Position numbers and translations under genes: made by a program. A stretch of DNA of 19,988 nucleotides, from contig CANCRX010000054.1 in NCBI GenBank assembly GCA_947380655.1, positions 1 to 19,988 of the forward strand, written 5' to 3'. The notes under the pieces were generated by a model that saw only the letters and a list, made by a program, of their open reading frames with translations, ran no database searches and was not told the origin of the DNA. The DNA is from Alcaligenaceae bacterium (GTDB lineage Bacteria > Pseudomonadota > Gammaproteobacteria > Burkholderiales > Burkholderiaceae_B). How positions within the stretch are numbered: the stretch's first letter is position 1; every line of letters begins with the position of its first letter. Shown here one piece after another: positions 8,207 to 15,281 of this stretch.

Positions 8207-9529
8207 TCAGCTCTTGTAGTAACGCTTGGCGCGTTCAGCAGCGCGTGCAGCCGCTTCTTTAGGTGTTTTATTCCCGCTAGAGGCTTCGGCAACCATGTCC
8301 AGCACAATATAGTCAGCCAGGCATGCTGCCGAGGCTGCGCCCAGAGGGCCAGAATTGCCGTGGTACGTCATCATGGCTGGACCCTCACCGTAGACTTTCG
8401 CTTTTGGATCGGAGGTCCAGATTGGATTCTTATCGTAGGCTTTGAGTGTTTGAGCACCATAACCAATCGATTTTTCCAGCCATGGGTTGTATTGCTCTGC
8501 TTCCATTAACCAGCGCGCAAGCTCTTTGGTCGCGTTTGGATATTTGGTGTGCGAGAACAGCATCATCTGGGTGATTTGCATCAGCTCCATAGGCTTGCCG
8601 ACTGGGCCAACAGGGAAGTGTGCATGCTGGATGTCTTTAGCCATTTCCTGCATTTTTGGATCTGGTGAAGTTTTTGCCGCGTAATACACAGAAATTCCGT
8701 TTGCGGTCAGACTGATCTGTCCGTCCAGGAAAGCTTTGTTGTTGTTTGGATCTTGCCAGGAAAGCGTTCCAGGAACAAAAGTCTTATAGAGTTGGGCTGC
8801 GTATTCAAGTGCCGCGATTGTCTCGGGCGAATTCACCACTACATTGCCTTTGTCATCGACCAACTTGCCACCGTGTGACCAGAGCAACCAGTGCACCCAG
8901 TTATTGCCATCCCCAACCGCTTTACCCAGTGCAAAGCCGGCAGGTGTGCCTTTTGCTTTCATCGCCTGGCACAGTTTGAGAAAGCCTGCCGTGTCGGTTG
9001 GCATCGCATCAAACCCTGCTGCTTTCATATGGCTTTCGCGGTAGACCATAGCATTAGCAATGATGGCCCATGGGACAGAAATCCATTTGTTGTTCAGGGT
9101 GCCGTATTGTTTGGAGACGTCGTACCAACCGCCATACTTATTACCCAGATAGGTACAGAGCTCGGTGACATCGAGAAGTTTTGTCGGGTACTGGAACGGG
9201 TCGTCGAACCAGCCCATGATCATGTCTGGACCACTGCCTACATTGGCCGTGACGGCTGCTTTAGGACGAACGTCTTCCCAGCCCTCGTTGTCGACACGCA
9301 CTTCGACACCCGTGGCTTTACTAAACGCAGCGACGTTGGCCATGAACTGGTCCTCGTCGCCCTGAACAAAACGTTTCCAGCGCAGCACGCGCAGTTTGGC
9401 CCCGGCCTCAGGTTTGTAGGACAGGGTTGGCGTTTGCGCCATGCTCAGTGGGCTGTAAGTGCCGACAGCCGAGGCACCTGCCACCGCAGCGGTGGTTCCG
9501 ATAAATTCACGACGTGATACGTTTTTCAT
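8207..9529 (-). CDS. ABC transporter solute-binding protein (family 1) with Tat signal
   Basis: A 440-residue periplasmic binding protein. The N-terminus carries a twin-arginine motif SRREFIG at residues 5-11, then a weakly hydrophobic stretch (TTAAVAGASAVGTYSPLSMAQ), so export by the Tat system is likely, with cleavage near residue 31. The mature part has the layout of family 1 sugar-binding proteins: GPDMIMGWFDDPFQYPTKLLDVTEL, an IANAMVYRES hinge region, FLDGQISLTANGISVYYAAK and a C-terminal AAARAAERAKRYYKS helix. AAGGAG is about 8 bases before the ATG at 9529, a strong site fitting high expression. It sits between the ATPase and the permeases. The ligand is probably a sugar, polyol or sugar acid and cannot be read from sequence. 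Confidence 0.93.
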   Translation of the reverse strand: MKNVSRREFIGTTAAVAGASAVGTYSPLSMAQTPTLSYKPEAGAKLRVLRWKRFVQGDEDQFMANVAAFSKATGVEVRVDNEGWEDVRPKAAVTANVGSGPDMIMGWFDDPFQYPTKLLDVTELCTYLGNKYGGWYDVSKQYGTLNNKWISVPWAIIANAMVYRESHMKAAGFDAMPTDTAGFLKLCQAMKAKGTPAGFALGKAVGDGNNWVHWLLWSHGGKLVDDKGNVVVNSPETIAALEYAAQLYKTFVPGTLSWQDPNNNKAFLDGQISLTANGISVYYAAKTSPDPKMQEMAKDIQHAHFPVGPVGKPMELMQITQMMLFSHTKYPNATKELARWLMEAEQYNPWLEKSIGYGAQTLKAYDKNPIWTSDPKAKVYGEGPAMMTYHGNSGPLGAASAACLADYIVLDMVAEASSGNKTPKEAAARAAERAKRYYKS

Positions 9530-9607
9530 GTTTGATCTCCTTGGATACCGCAGTGGACTGCTTTGTTTTTAAAAAGACTGCAATCGAATCATTCAAGCAT
9601 TACAAAA

Positions 9608-10675
9608 CTAAAGGACGACACCACTCGCAGCATCAAACAAGTGGCATTTTGAAACGTCAGGCCTGAGTTTGAGGGTCTGACTAGGAACAATATTCATGCG
9701 TTCGTGAAACACGATCGTCATGGGGGTCGAGGCGAGTTCGCAGCTGACGAAAGTATCTGCACCGGTTGGCTCAATCACATTGGCTGTGACCGTGATCTGT
9801 CCCGCAGGATCGATGATGAGGTGCTCTGGACGTGTGCCGAATAATGCTTCTTGACCTTCGCTGCCAACGATGTAGTTTTTGACTGTAATCGTTATACCGT
9901 CACGCAGCTCGATTGCGGTCGATCCATTGAGGTGGCGCAGTTTTCCTGGCAGCATATTCATGGCGGGTGAACCGATAAAACCCGCAACAAAAGTGTTTGC
10001 GGGATTTTCATATAGTTCAAGCGGTCCGCCCACTTGTTCAACGATGCCATCGCGCATGACAACGATCTGATCACCCATTGTCATGGCTTCAATCTGGTCG
10101 TGCGTCACATACACAGAGGTTGTTTTCAGTCGCTGATGCAAAGCCTTGATCTCTGTTCTCATCTGGACGCGAAGCTTGGCGTCCAGATTTGAGAGGGGCT
10201 CGTCAAACAAAAAAACTTGAGGGTCGCGCACAATCGCACGTCCCATTGCGACACGCTGACGCTGGCCCCCCGAAAGCTGTCTTGGGAAACGCTCCAGGAG
10301 TTCTGTTAAGCCCAGAATTTCAGCGGCGCGCTTGACGCGAGCGTCGCTGTCGGCCTTGTCAGCCTTGGCTAACATGAGCGAAAAGGCCATGTTATCCCTG
10401 ACTGTCATATGCGGATATAAAGCGTAGTTTTGAAACACCATGGCGATGTCGCGCTCTTTAGGCTGCATAGTGTTGACGCATTTTTCGCCAATGAATATTT
10501 CACCGCCCGTGACTTCTTCAAGTCCGGCCAGCATCCGCAGGAGCGTTGACTTTCCACAACCAGAGGGTCCAACCAGAACTGTAAAAGAGCCCTCAGGGAT
10601 GGTGATGTCCACCCCATGGAGGATTTCTGTATCTTGAAAAGATTTCTTGACGCCGCGTAGGGTGACACTAGCCAT
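9608..10675 (-). CDS. Carbohydrate ABC transporter ATPase (MsmK/UgpC/MalK-like)
   Basis: The 355-residue ATPase energises the two permeases. Walker A GPSGCGKST is at residues 36-44, the Q-loop at VFQNYALYPHMTV, the signature LSGGQRQR at 134-141, Walker B FLFDEP at 155-160, the D-loop SNLDAKLR and the H-loop VTHDQIEAMT. The C-terminal 120 residues form the TOBE-type regulatory domain of CUT1 ATPases (FIGSPAMNMLPG, FGTRPEHL). Its ATG overlaps the TAA of the upstream dehydrogenase gene by one base (TAATG), which suggests translational coupling. The binding-protein gene follows after 77 bases. Confidence 0.95.
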   Translation of the reverse strand: MASVTLRGVKKSFQDTEILHGVDITIPEGSFTVLVGPSGCGKSTLLRMLAGLEEVTGGEIFIGEKCVNTMQPKERDIAMVFQNYALYPHMTVRDNMAFSLMLAKADKADSDARVKRAAEILGLTELLERFPRQLSGGQRQRVAMGRAIVRDPQVFLFDEPLSNLDAKLRVQMRTEIKALHQRLKTTSVYVTHDQIEAMTMGDQIVVMRDGIVEQVGGPLELYENPANTFVAGFIGSPAMNMLPGKLRHLNGSTAIELRDGITITVKNYIVGSEGQEALFGTRPEHLIIDPAGQITVTANVIEPTGADTFVSCELASTPMTIVFHERMNIVPSQTLKLRPDVSKCHLFDAASGVVL

Positions 10676-11628
10676 TATCGCGATCCTTGGATGACAACAT
10701 AGTCAGGTTTGCCGGTCTTGGCAAAGGTAATGATGTTTTGCGCTGCCTTGCTGCGCAGTTCGATTTCGGCTTCTTTGGAAAAGAACGCAGCGTGAGGGGT
10801 CAGGATGGTCCGGGGGTGACGAACCAGTGGGTGATCGCCTGGAGGCTCGGAGGGCAAGACGTCAAGTGCCAGACCGCCTAAGATTCCGGAATCCAGTGCG
10901 GCCAAGGCATCATCGACATTCACCAGCCCTCCACGTGCGGTATTCACAATATAGCTTCCGGGTTTCATGAGTTTGAGCACATCTTTATTGATGATGTTGC
11001 GTGTCTCATCATTCAAGGGCGTATGCACGGAAATAATGTCTGAGCTGGCAAAAAGCTCTTCCATATCGACGCGCTCTACATAAGGCGGGTAGTCATAGGC
11101 CATGATGTGTGGGTCGCAGGCAATGACTTTGCCGTATGTTTCACGGGCAATATGAGCGAAACGTTTACCGATTCGACCCAGCCCCAACACACCTACAGTC
11201 ATATTCAGTGGACGCTTGAGCACGCCAGGGCTGAGGTAATGCCATTTACCCGCCCGTACATCCCTGTCATAGAAAGATAAATGGCGCGTCAGATTCAGGG
11301 CCATTGCGAAGGCATGGCTCGCGACCTCGTGGACGCCATAGTCAGGTGAATTCCCGACCCAGACGCCACACGCCTGTGCGTCGTGGGTATTAATGGTGTC
11401 GAAACCCGCACCGAAACGACTGACGATTTTTAACTTTGGCAGTGCTTCAAAAACTTTGCGGTTAGCTGGTGCATATTGGAGTAAAAACGCATCGGCGTTT
11501 TTACCCGCTTCGATGAGATCCTCTTCTGTTTTGCATTGCGCCGTAGTGACAGACAATCCAGCTTGTTTGAACAGCCCGAGCTCTAATTCGACATTTGGAA
11601 AGTCGAAGTCCGTTATTAAAACGTTCAT
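10675..11628 (-). CDS. D-isomer-specific 2-hydroxyacid dehydrogenase, CtBP-like
   Basis: A 317-residue NAD(P)-dependent oxidoreductase that interconverts a 2-hydroxy acid and a 2-keto acid. The Rossmann motif GLGRIG is at residues 149-154. The catalytic residues are R232 (NTARGG), E261 (PSEPPG) and H279 (TPHAAF). The opening residues and overall style are like the CtBP dehydrogenase subfamily. Family members include glyoxylate/hydroxypyruvate reductases and the (S)-sulfolactate dehydrogenase SlcC, so the substrate is open. It is the first gene of the minus-strand transport operon and overlaps the ATPase start by one base. GGAG lies 12 bases before the ATG, a rather long spacing. A reasonable role is redox conversion of the imported hydroxy acid or reduction of a pathway product such as glyoxylate. 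Confidence 0.9.
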   Translation of the reverse strand: MNVLITDFDFPNVELELGLFKQAGLSVTTAQCKTEEDLIEAGKNADAFLLQYAPANRKVFEALPKLKIVSRFGAGFDTINTHDAQACGVWVGNSPDYGVHEVASHAFAMALNLTRHLSFYDRDVRAGKWHYLSPGVLKRPLNMTVGVLGLGRIGKRFAHIARETYGKVIACDPHIMAYDYPPYVERVDMEELFASSDIISVHTPLNDETRNIINKDVLKLMKPGSYIVNTARGGLVNVDDALAALDSGILGGLALDVLPSEPPGDHPLVRHPRTILTPHAAFFSKEAEIELRSKAAQNIITFAKTGKPDYVVIQGSR

Positions 11629-11668
11629 GAAAGCGTATGTCTCCAGCGACTAGTTATGGCAATTGTGT

Positions 11669-11697
11669 TTGACTTGGTGACTGAAGGATATTATGGT
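11669..11697 (+). promoter_or_regulatory. Candidate sigma-70 promoter for the SDR-LDH2 genes
   Basis: TTGACT (11669-11674) and TATGGT (11692-11697) are separated by 17 bases and match the sigma-70 consensus at 5 and 4 of 6 positions. Transcription would start near 11704, just upstream of the palindrome at 11712-11728, so a bound repressor would block this promoter. It is a prediction from sequence only. Confidence 0.55.
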
Positions 11698-11711
11698 TGT
11701 GCCAACAGAGC

Positions 11712-11728
11712 AATTGGCCTGACCAATT
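11712..11728. promoter_or_regulatory. Candidate GntR operator, copy 1
   Basis: This is a perfect 6-bp inverted repeat AATTGG-CCTGA-CCAATT in the 147-base divergent region between the 2-hydroxyacid dehydrogenase operon and the SDR gene. The same arms and spacing recur at 14471-14487 next to the GntR gene. FadR-subfamily regulators such as ExuR/UxuR recognise similar AATTGGT..ACCAATT palindromes. The position, just downstream of a predicted start site, suits repression of the plus-strand genes and possibly of the minus-strand operon. Confidence 0.75.
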
Positions 11729-11775
11729 TTTAGCTAAACAACGGGAAAACCCCTAATCTTTTTGAGGCGAATACG

Positions 11776-12543
11776 ATGTCTGCACCAGCAATTTATGATT
11801 TTTCAGGTAAACACGCGGTCGTAACAGGCGGTGCCGCTGGAATTGGTGAAGCGTGCGTGAGACGTTTGTTAAATGGTGGAGCAAAGGTTTCTATCTGGGA
11901 TCGCGATGCAAAGGCTATTGCCACTGTGAGTGAAAAATTTGGCGCGCAGGTACAAGGTGTACAAGTTGATGTGTCGGATGAGCAGTCCGTGATTGCTGCG
12001 GTCAAGGCAACCTTGGCTTTTGGCAACCATATCGATATCTTGATCAACAGCGCGGGGATCACCGGACCCAACACAACAGTGATTGAATATCCTGTTGAAG
12101 AATGGAACCGAGTCTTTGATATCAATGTGCGTGGTACGTTTCTGACCTGTAAAAATATTGCGCCTGTTATGAAACAAGCCAATGGTGGCAAGGGTTATGG
12201 GCGTATCGTCAATATTGCTTCAGTTGCCGGCAAGGAAGGCAACCCGAACGCCTCGGCCTACAGCGCCTCAAAAGCCGCAGTAATGGGGTTGACGAAGTCC
12301 TTGGGTAAGGAGCTGGCGTCAACTGAAATTAAAGTGAACTGTATCACCCCAGCAGCCGTCAAGACAGGTATGTTTGACCAGATGACGCAGCAGCACATTG
12401 ATTTCATGCTCTCAAAAATCCCGATGAATCGTTTTGGTGAAGTCACCGAAATCGCCAACCTTGTCGCCTGGCTGTCCTCGGATGAGTGCAGTTTTTCAAC
12501 GGGCGCAGTGTTTGATATCTCCGGTGGTCGTGCAACGTATTGA
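11776..12543 (+). CDS. SDR-family sugar or keto-deoxy-acid dehydrogenase
   Basis: A 255-residue classical short-chain dehydrogenase. The nucleotide-binding TGGAAGIG is at residues 17-24, NSAG at about 91-94, and a catalytic serine lies in VNIASVAG. Y162 and K166 sit in YSASK, and the C-terminal ISGGRATY closes the fold. D at the end of beta-2 (IWDRD) suggests NAD preference. Family members in similar clusters are sugar 1-dehydrogenases or 2-keto-3-deoxy-sugar-acid dehydrogenases. Here it is first in a plus-strand unit, with GAGG 8 bases before the ATG, controlled by the candidate operator at 11712. The LDH2-family gene follows after 76 bases. The exact substrate is unknown; oxidation of the entering sugar or of a keto-deoxy intermediate are both reasonable. 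Confidence 0.88.
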   Translation: MSAPAIYDFSGKHAVVTGGAAGIGEACVRRLLNGGAKVSIWDRDAKAIATVSEKFGAQVQGVQVDVSDEQSVIAAVKATLAFGNHIDILINSAGITGPNTTVIEYPVEEWNRVFDINVRGTFLTCKNIAPVMKQANGGKGYGRIVNIASVAGKEGNPNASAYSASKAAVMGLTKSLGKELASTEIKVNCITPAAVKTGMFDQMTQQHIDFMLSKIPMNRFGEVTEIANLVAWLSSDECSFSTGAVFDISGGRATY

Positions 12544-12619
12544 TATAGATCTGCAAAACGGTTGCTCTAAAAGCCACCACCGATATGATTGACCTTTTAT
12601 CAAAAATTTAAAATTGGCT

Positions 12620-13681
12620 ATGACTCAGACTTTATCTAATTACCGCAGCGAAGATCTGCTCGCGTTCGCTACGAGCTTGCTTACACATGCTAGTCTGGAG
12701 GCGGATAAGGCCGCGACCGTCGCGCGCACTTTGGTTGAGGGAGATTTACTCGGCCATGACACGCACGGTCTGGCGCTGTTGCCTGGCTACCTGAAAGACA
12801 TTCTTGCTGGCGGCATGACGACTCAAGGCAGCTATCGTGTGTTGCGAGACAAACCTGCTGTGCAACTCTGGGATGGTGAGCGACTGCCGGGCCCATGGTT
12901 GATCGAGAAAGGTTTGGATATGCTGATTCCTCGCGCACGAGAGCTTGGCGTAGCAACGCTCGCGATCAAACGCAGCCATCATATTGCATGTCTCGCGGTG
13001 TATCTGATGCGTGCGGCCAAAGAAGGCATGTTGATGGTGTTGGCGAGCTCCGATCCGGCGGCTGCCAGTGTTGCACCCTTCGGTGGCACGCAACCCGTGA
13101 TGACGCCTAATCCGATTGCAATGGGATTTCCCTGTTCGCGTGGGGCTGTGCTGATTGATATCTCAGCTTCGATTACGACCAACGGCATGTGTAATCGTCG
13201 CGCGGCAGCGGGTGAAACCTTTGCGGAAGAATGGCTGATGGATGCACAGGGCAATCCGACTAATGACCCTGCGGTATTCGCACAAAATCCACCCGGTACG
13301 ATTTTGCCAATCGGTGGACTCAGCTACGGACATAAGGGCTATGGGCTAGGTTTGATGGTGGAGGCGCTGACCGGTGGGCTGGCAGGCTGGGGCAGAGCGG
13401 ATCCGAAAGAGGGTTGGGGCGCAACAGTCCATATCACCCTCTATGATCCGGATGCGTTTGGTGGCCGTGCCGATTTCCTGCGTCAGATGGATCATTTGGC
13501 AGGCTCATGTATCCACAATGTGCCGCGCGTTGCAGGTACAAAAGTGCGCTTGCCTGGTCAGGCTGGTTTGGCTTTGCGAGCAGAGCAATTAAAACAGGGT
13601 GTCAAGCTTCATCCGGCTATCTTGCCTGGTTTAGTGCCTTTTGCGGAGAAATTCAGCGTTGCGTTGCCAGTCAGTTTGTGA
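12620..13681 (+). CDS. LDH2/MDH2-family (malate/L-lactate-type) oxidoreductase
   Basis: A 353-residue NAD(P)-dependent dehydrogenase of the LDH2 fold, distinct from Rossmann dehydrogenases. Visible family features are GDLLGHDTHGLALLPGYL near residue 45, the conserved histidines in IKRSHHIACLAVY, GGTQPVMTPNPIAMGFP, DISASITTNGM and the glycine-rich GLSYGHKGYGLGLMVEALTGGLAG. Members act on malate, lactate, ureidoglycolate, 2,3-diketogulonate, sulfolactate (ComC) and sugar-derived hydroxy acids. I prefer ATG 12620 over the TTG at 12614; neither has a clear Shine-Dalgarno site, so translation may be weak or coupled to the SDR. Its 3' end overlaps the convergent GntR gene by 73 bases. Confidence 0.87.
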   Translation: MTQTLSNYRSEDLLAFATSLLTHASLEADKAATVARTLVEGDLLGHDTHGLALLPGYLKDILAGGMTTQGSYRVLRDKPAVQLWDGERLPGPWLIEKGLDMLIPRARELGVATLAIKRSHHIACLAVYLMRAAKEGMLMVLASSDPAAASVAPFGGTQPVMTPNPIAMGFPCSRGAVLIDISASITTNGMCNRRAAAGETFAEEWLMDAQGNPTNDPAVFAQNPPGTILPIGGLSYGHKGYGLGLMVEALTGGLAGWGRADPKEGWGATVHITLYDPDAFGGRADFLRQMDHLAGSCIHNVPRVAGTKVRLPGQAGLALRAEQLKQGVKLHPAILPGLVPFAEKFSVALPVSL

Positions 13682-14400
13682 TCGCTGTTTGATTTGACCC
13701 AGCTTGCTGAAAAACGTTTGTAGGCGCGCTCCATGTGATGTCGCATGGCTAGCCGCGCCTTTTCTGCATCGCGGGCTTTGATGGCCCGCACGATCGCACG
13801 GTGTTCTTTGATCGCCTGATTCCAGGTCACGCTGGTATCAAAATAATTAGAGAGTCTTGAAAACAGCACACCCATTCGCGCATCGAACATCTGCCCGACC
13901 ATGCTTGCTAAAACTTGATTGCCAGAGGCGCGGGCGAGTACCGAATGAAACTCACGATCCGCGGCGAGGGGGTTTAGGTTTTTTTCAGAACGCTCGGTCA
14001 TTTGCTCCAATAGCGCTTCGAGTAATTCAACATCCTTATCCGTCCTGCATAAAGCGGCCTGTGACGCAATCTCGGATTCGATCAGCAGTCGGGCTTGAAT
14101 CAACTCAAAGGGTGCGAACTCTTTTGCAGCGACTTTGCTTTCCCGGCGACCTTTTTGTTTGGCTTGTTCGGGTTTGCAGACATAGACGCCAGAGCCCATT
14201 TTGATCTGTACGACCCCGATCACTTCAAGCGCAATCAATGCTTCGCGGACCGATGGTCGAGAAACTTTGAATTTTTCAGCCAGATCGCGTTCGGACGGTA
14301 GTCGGCTTTCCACAGGAAATTCGCCCGCATCGATCAGTTGTAAAAGTTGATCGGCGATCTGCTGGTAAACCCGACGCGTGTCGATGGATTGGATTGGCAT
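13609..14400 (-). CDS. GntR-family regulator, FadR subfamily (FCD domain)
   Basis: A 263-residue transcription factor. Residues 1-75 form the GntR winged helix-turn-helix (VYQQIADQLLQLI, ESRLPSERDLAEKFKVSRPSVREALIALE, GSGVYV). The rest is an FCD ligand-binding domain with the metal-type residues D and H in ADREFHSVLARASGN and later histidines in EHRAIVRAIKARD and RHHMERA. Such regulators usually bind a sugar-acid intermediate and act as repressors. I chose the ATG at 14400 because the winged-helix domain begins there in this family; a start at 14493 would add an atypical 31-residue leader and cross the palindrome. The last 24 codons overlap the LDH2-type gene, giving an unusual C-terminal tail. 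The likely operators are at 11712 and 14471. Confidence 0.92.
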   Translation of the reverse strand: MPIQSIDTRRVYQQIADQLLQLIDAGEFPVESRLPSERDLAEKFKVSRPSVREALIALEVIGVVQIKMGSGVYVCKPEQAKQKGRRESKVAAKEFAPFELIQARLLIESEIASQAALCRTDKDVELLEALLEQMTERSEKNLNPLAADREFHSVLARASGNQVLASMVGQMFDARMGVLFSRLSNYFDTSVTWNQAIKEHRAIVRAIKARDAEKARLAMRHHMERAYKRFSASWVKSNSDHKLTGNATLNFSAKGTKPGKIAG

Positions 14401-14468
14401 GGAAATATGTGTTGCGTATAGAGTCAAAAAGTAGGAAGCTGTAGATTGGATTTTGGCACAATAACTGG

Positions 14469-14489
14469 TAAATTGGTAAAGCCAATTTA
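14469..14489. promoter_or_regulatory. Candidate GntR operator, copy 2
   Basis: A perfect 8-bp inverted repeat, TAAATTGG-N5-CCAATTTA with spacer TAAAG, lies between the divergent GntR and SDR genes. Its core AATTGG-N5-CCAATT (14471-14487) is identical in arms and spacing to copy 1 at 11712-11728. The sequence TAAATT at 14469-14474 could serve as a -10 element 17 bases after a poor -35 TTGGAT (14446-14451), so binding would occlude the promoter. It may also mediate autoregulation of the GntR gene, whose ATG is 69 bases away. Confidence 0.8.
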
Positions 14490-14507
14490 ACAACGGAGAA
14501 TTCCAGC

Positions 14508-15257
14508 ATGCGTCTGCAAGGAAAAAAAATAGTTGTCACCGCCGCGGGACAAGGCATTGGTCGAGCGACGGTACTCGCAATGGCGAAAGAGGGGGCGACT
14601 ATTTGGGCCACGGATATCAATCCAGAGCTGCTGAAGTCTTATGCCGGTATGCCAAATATCCATACGGCTGTGCTCAACGTATTAAAAACTGCAGAGGTCG
14701 AGGCGTTTGCCAAGCAAATGGGCAACATTGACGTATTGTTTAATTGTGCAGGGTTTGTGCATCAGGGAGACATCCTGAATCTGAGCGAAGCCGACTGGGA
14801 TTTCAGTATGGATTTGAACGTCAAATCCATGTATCGCACGATTCGTGCTTTTGTCCCAGGCATGCTGGCGCAAGGCCGTGGCAGTGTGATCAATATGGCT
14901 TCTGCCGCTTCGAATATCAAAGGCGCTCCGAACCGCGTGATCTACAGTGCTTCTAAGGCGGCAGTCATTGGTCTGACGCGTGCACTGGCGGCTGATTATG
15001 TTGCACGCGGTGTGCGTTTCAATGCAATTTGTCCTGGCACCATTGAATCCCCATCGCTGGGTGAGCGTATCCAGGCAGTTTCACAGCAAAGTGGCAAAAC
15101 AGTTGACGAAGCACGTGAGCAGTTTGTTGCGCGTCAGCCGATTGGTCGTCTGGGTAAAGCCGAAGAAATCGCTTATTTAGCGATTTATCTGGCCTCAGAC
15201 GAGTCAGCCTTTACGACAGGTACTTCACAGATTATTGATGGCGGATGGTCGCTTTAA
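14508..15257 (+). CDS. SDR dehydrogenase, BDH2/2-keto-3-deoxy-L-fuconate dehydrogenase-like
   Basis: A 249-residue short-chain dehydrogenase with TAAGQGIG at residues 11-18, ATDIN ending beta-2 (an NAD-type aspartate), NCAGFVHQG, the catalytic Y146 and K150 in YSASK, PGTIESPSL and the C-terminal IIDGGWSL. The run of motifs closely follows human BDH2/DHRS6 and the bacterial 2-keto-3-deoxy-L-fuconate 4-dehydrogenases. The latter oxidise C4 of a 2-keto-3-deoxy acid to a 2,4-diketo acid with NAD. The next gene encodes the hydrolase that would use this product, 24 bases downstream. GGAG lies 9 bases before the ATG, and the operator at 14469 precedes the gene. Whether the substrate is a C5 or C6 acid is not decidable from sequence. 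Confidence 0.9.
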   Translation: MRLQGKKIVVTAAGQGIGRATVLAMAKEGATIWATDINPELLKSYAGMPNIHTAVLNVLKTAEVEAFAKQMGNIDVLFNCAGFVHQGDILNLSEADWDFSMDLNVKSMYRTIRAFVPGMLAQGRGSVINMASAASNIKGAPNRVIYSASKAAVIGLTRALAADYVARGVRFNAICPGTIESPSLGERIQAVSQQSGKTVDEAREQFVARQPIGRLGKAEEIAYLAIYLASDESAFTTGTSQIIDGGWSL

Positions 15258-15281
15258 TTTTTATTCACTCTAGGAGCATGC

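Noticed and set aside
8891..9517. A 208-residue open frame on the plus strand opposite the binding-protein gene
   Set aside because: It is antisense to a well-supported coding region and shows no recognisable domain or ribosome binding site.
12544..12619. A third operator before the LDH2-type gene
   Set aside because: Only a single AATTGG half-site (12612-12617) is present, without the CCAATT partner at the right spacing.
4697..13681. A true sulfolactate degradation cluster (SuyAB, SlcC, ComC)
   Set aside because: The UxaA-family protein is a single full-length chain with the QCGGSDGYSGISANP motif of aldonate/aldarate dehydratases. The transporter is of carbohydrate type, and no sulfite exporter or desulfonation gene is present. 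Only the pathway logic was kept as a hypothesis.
14401..14493. Longer start for the GntR regulator
   Set aside because: It would add 31 residues with no family counterpart and place the palindromic operator inside the coding region; the winged-helix domain begins at the ATG at 14400.
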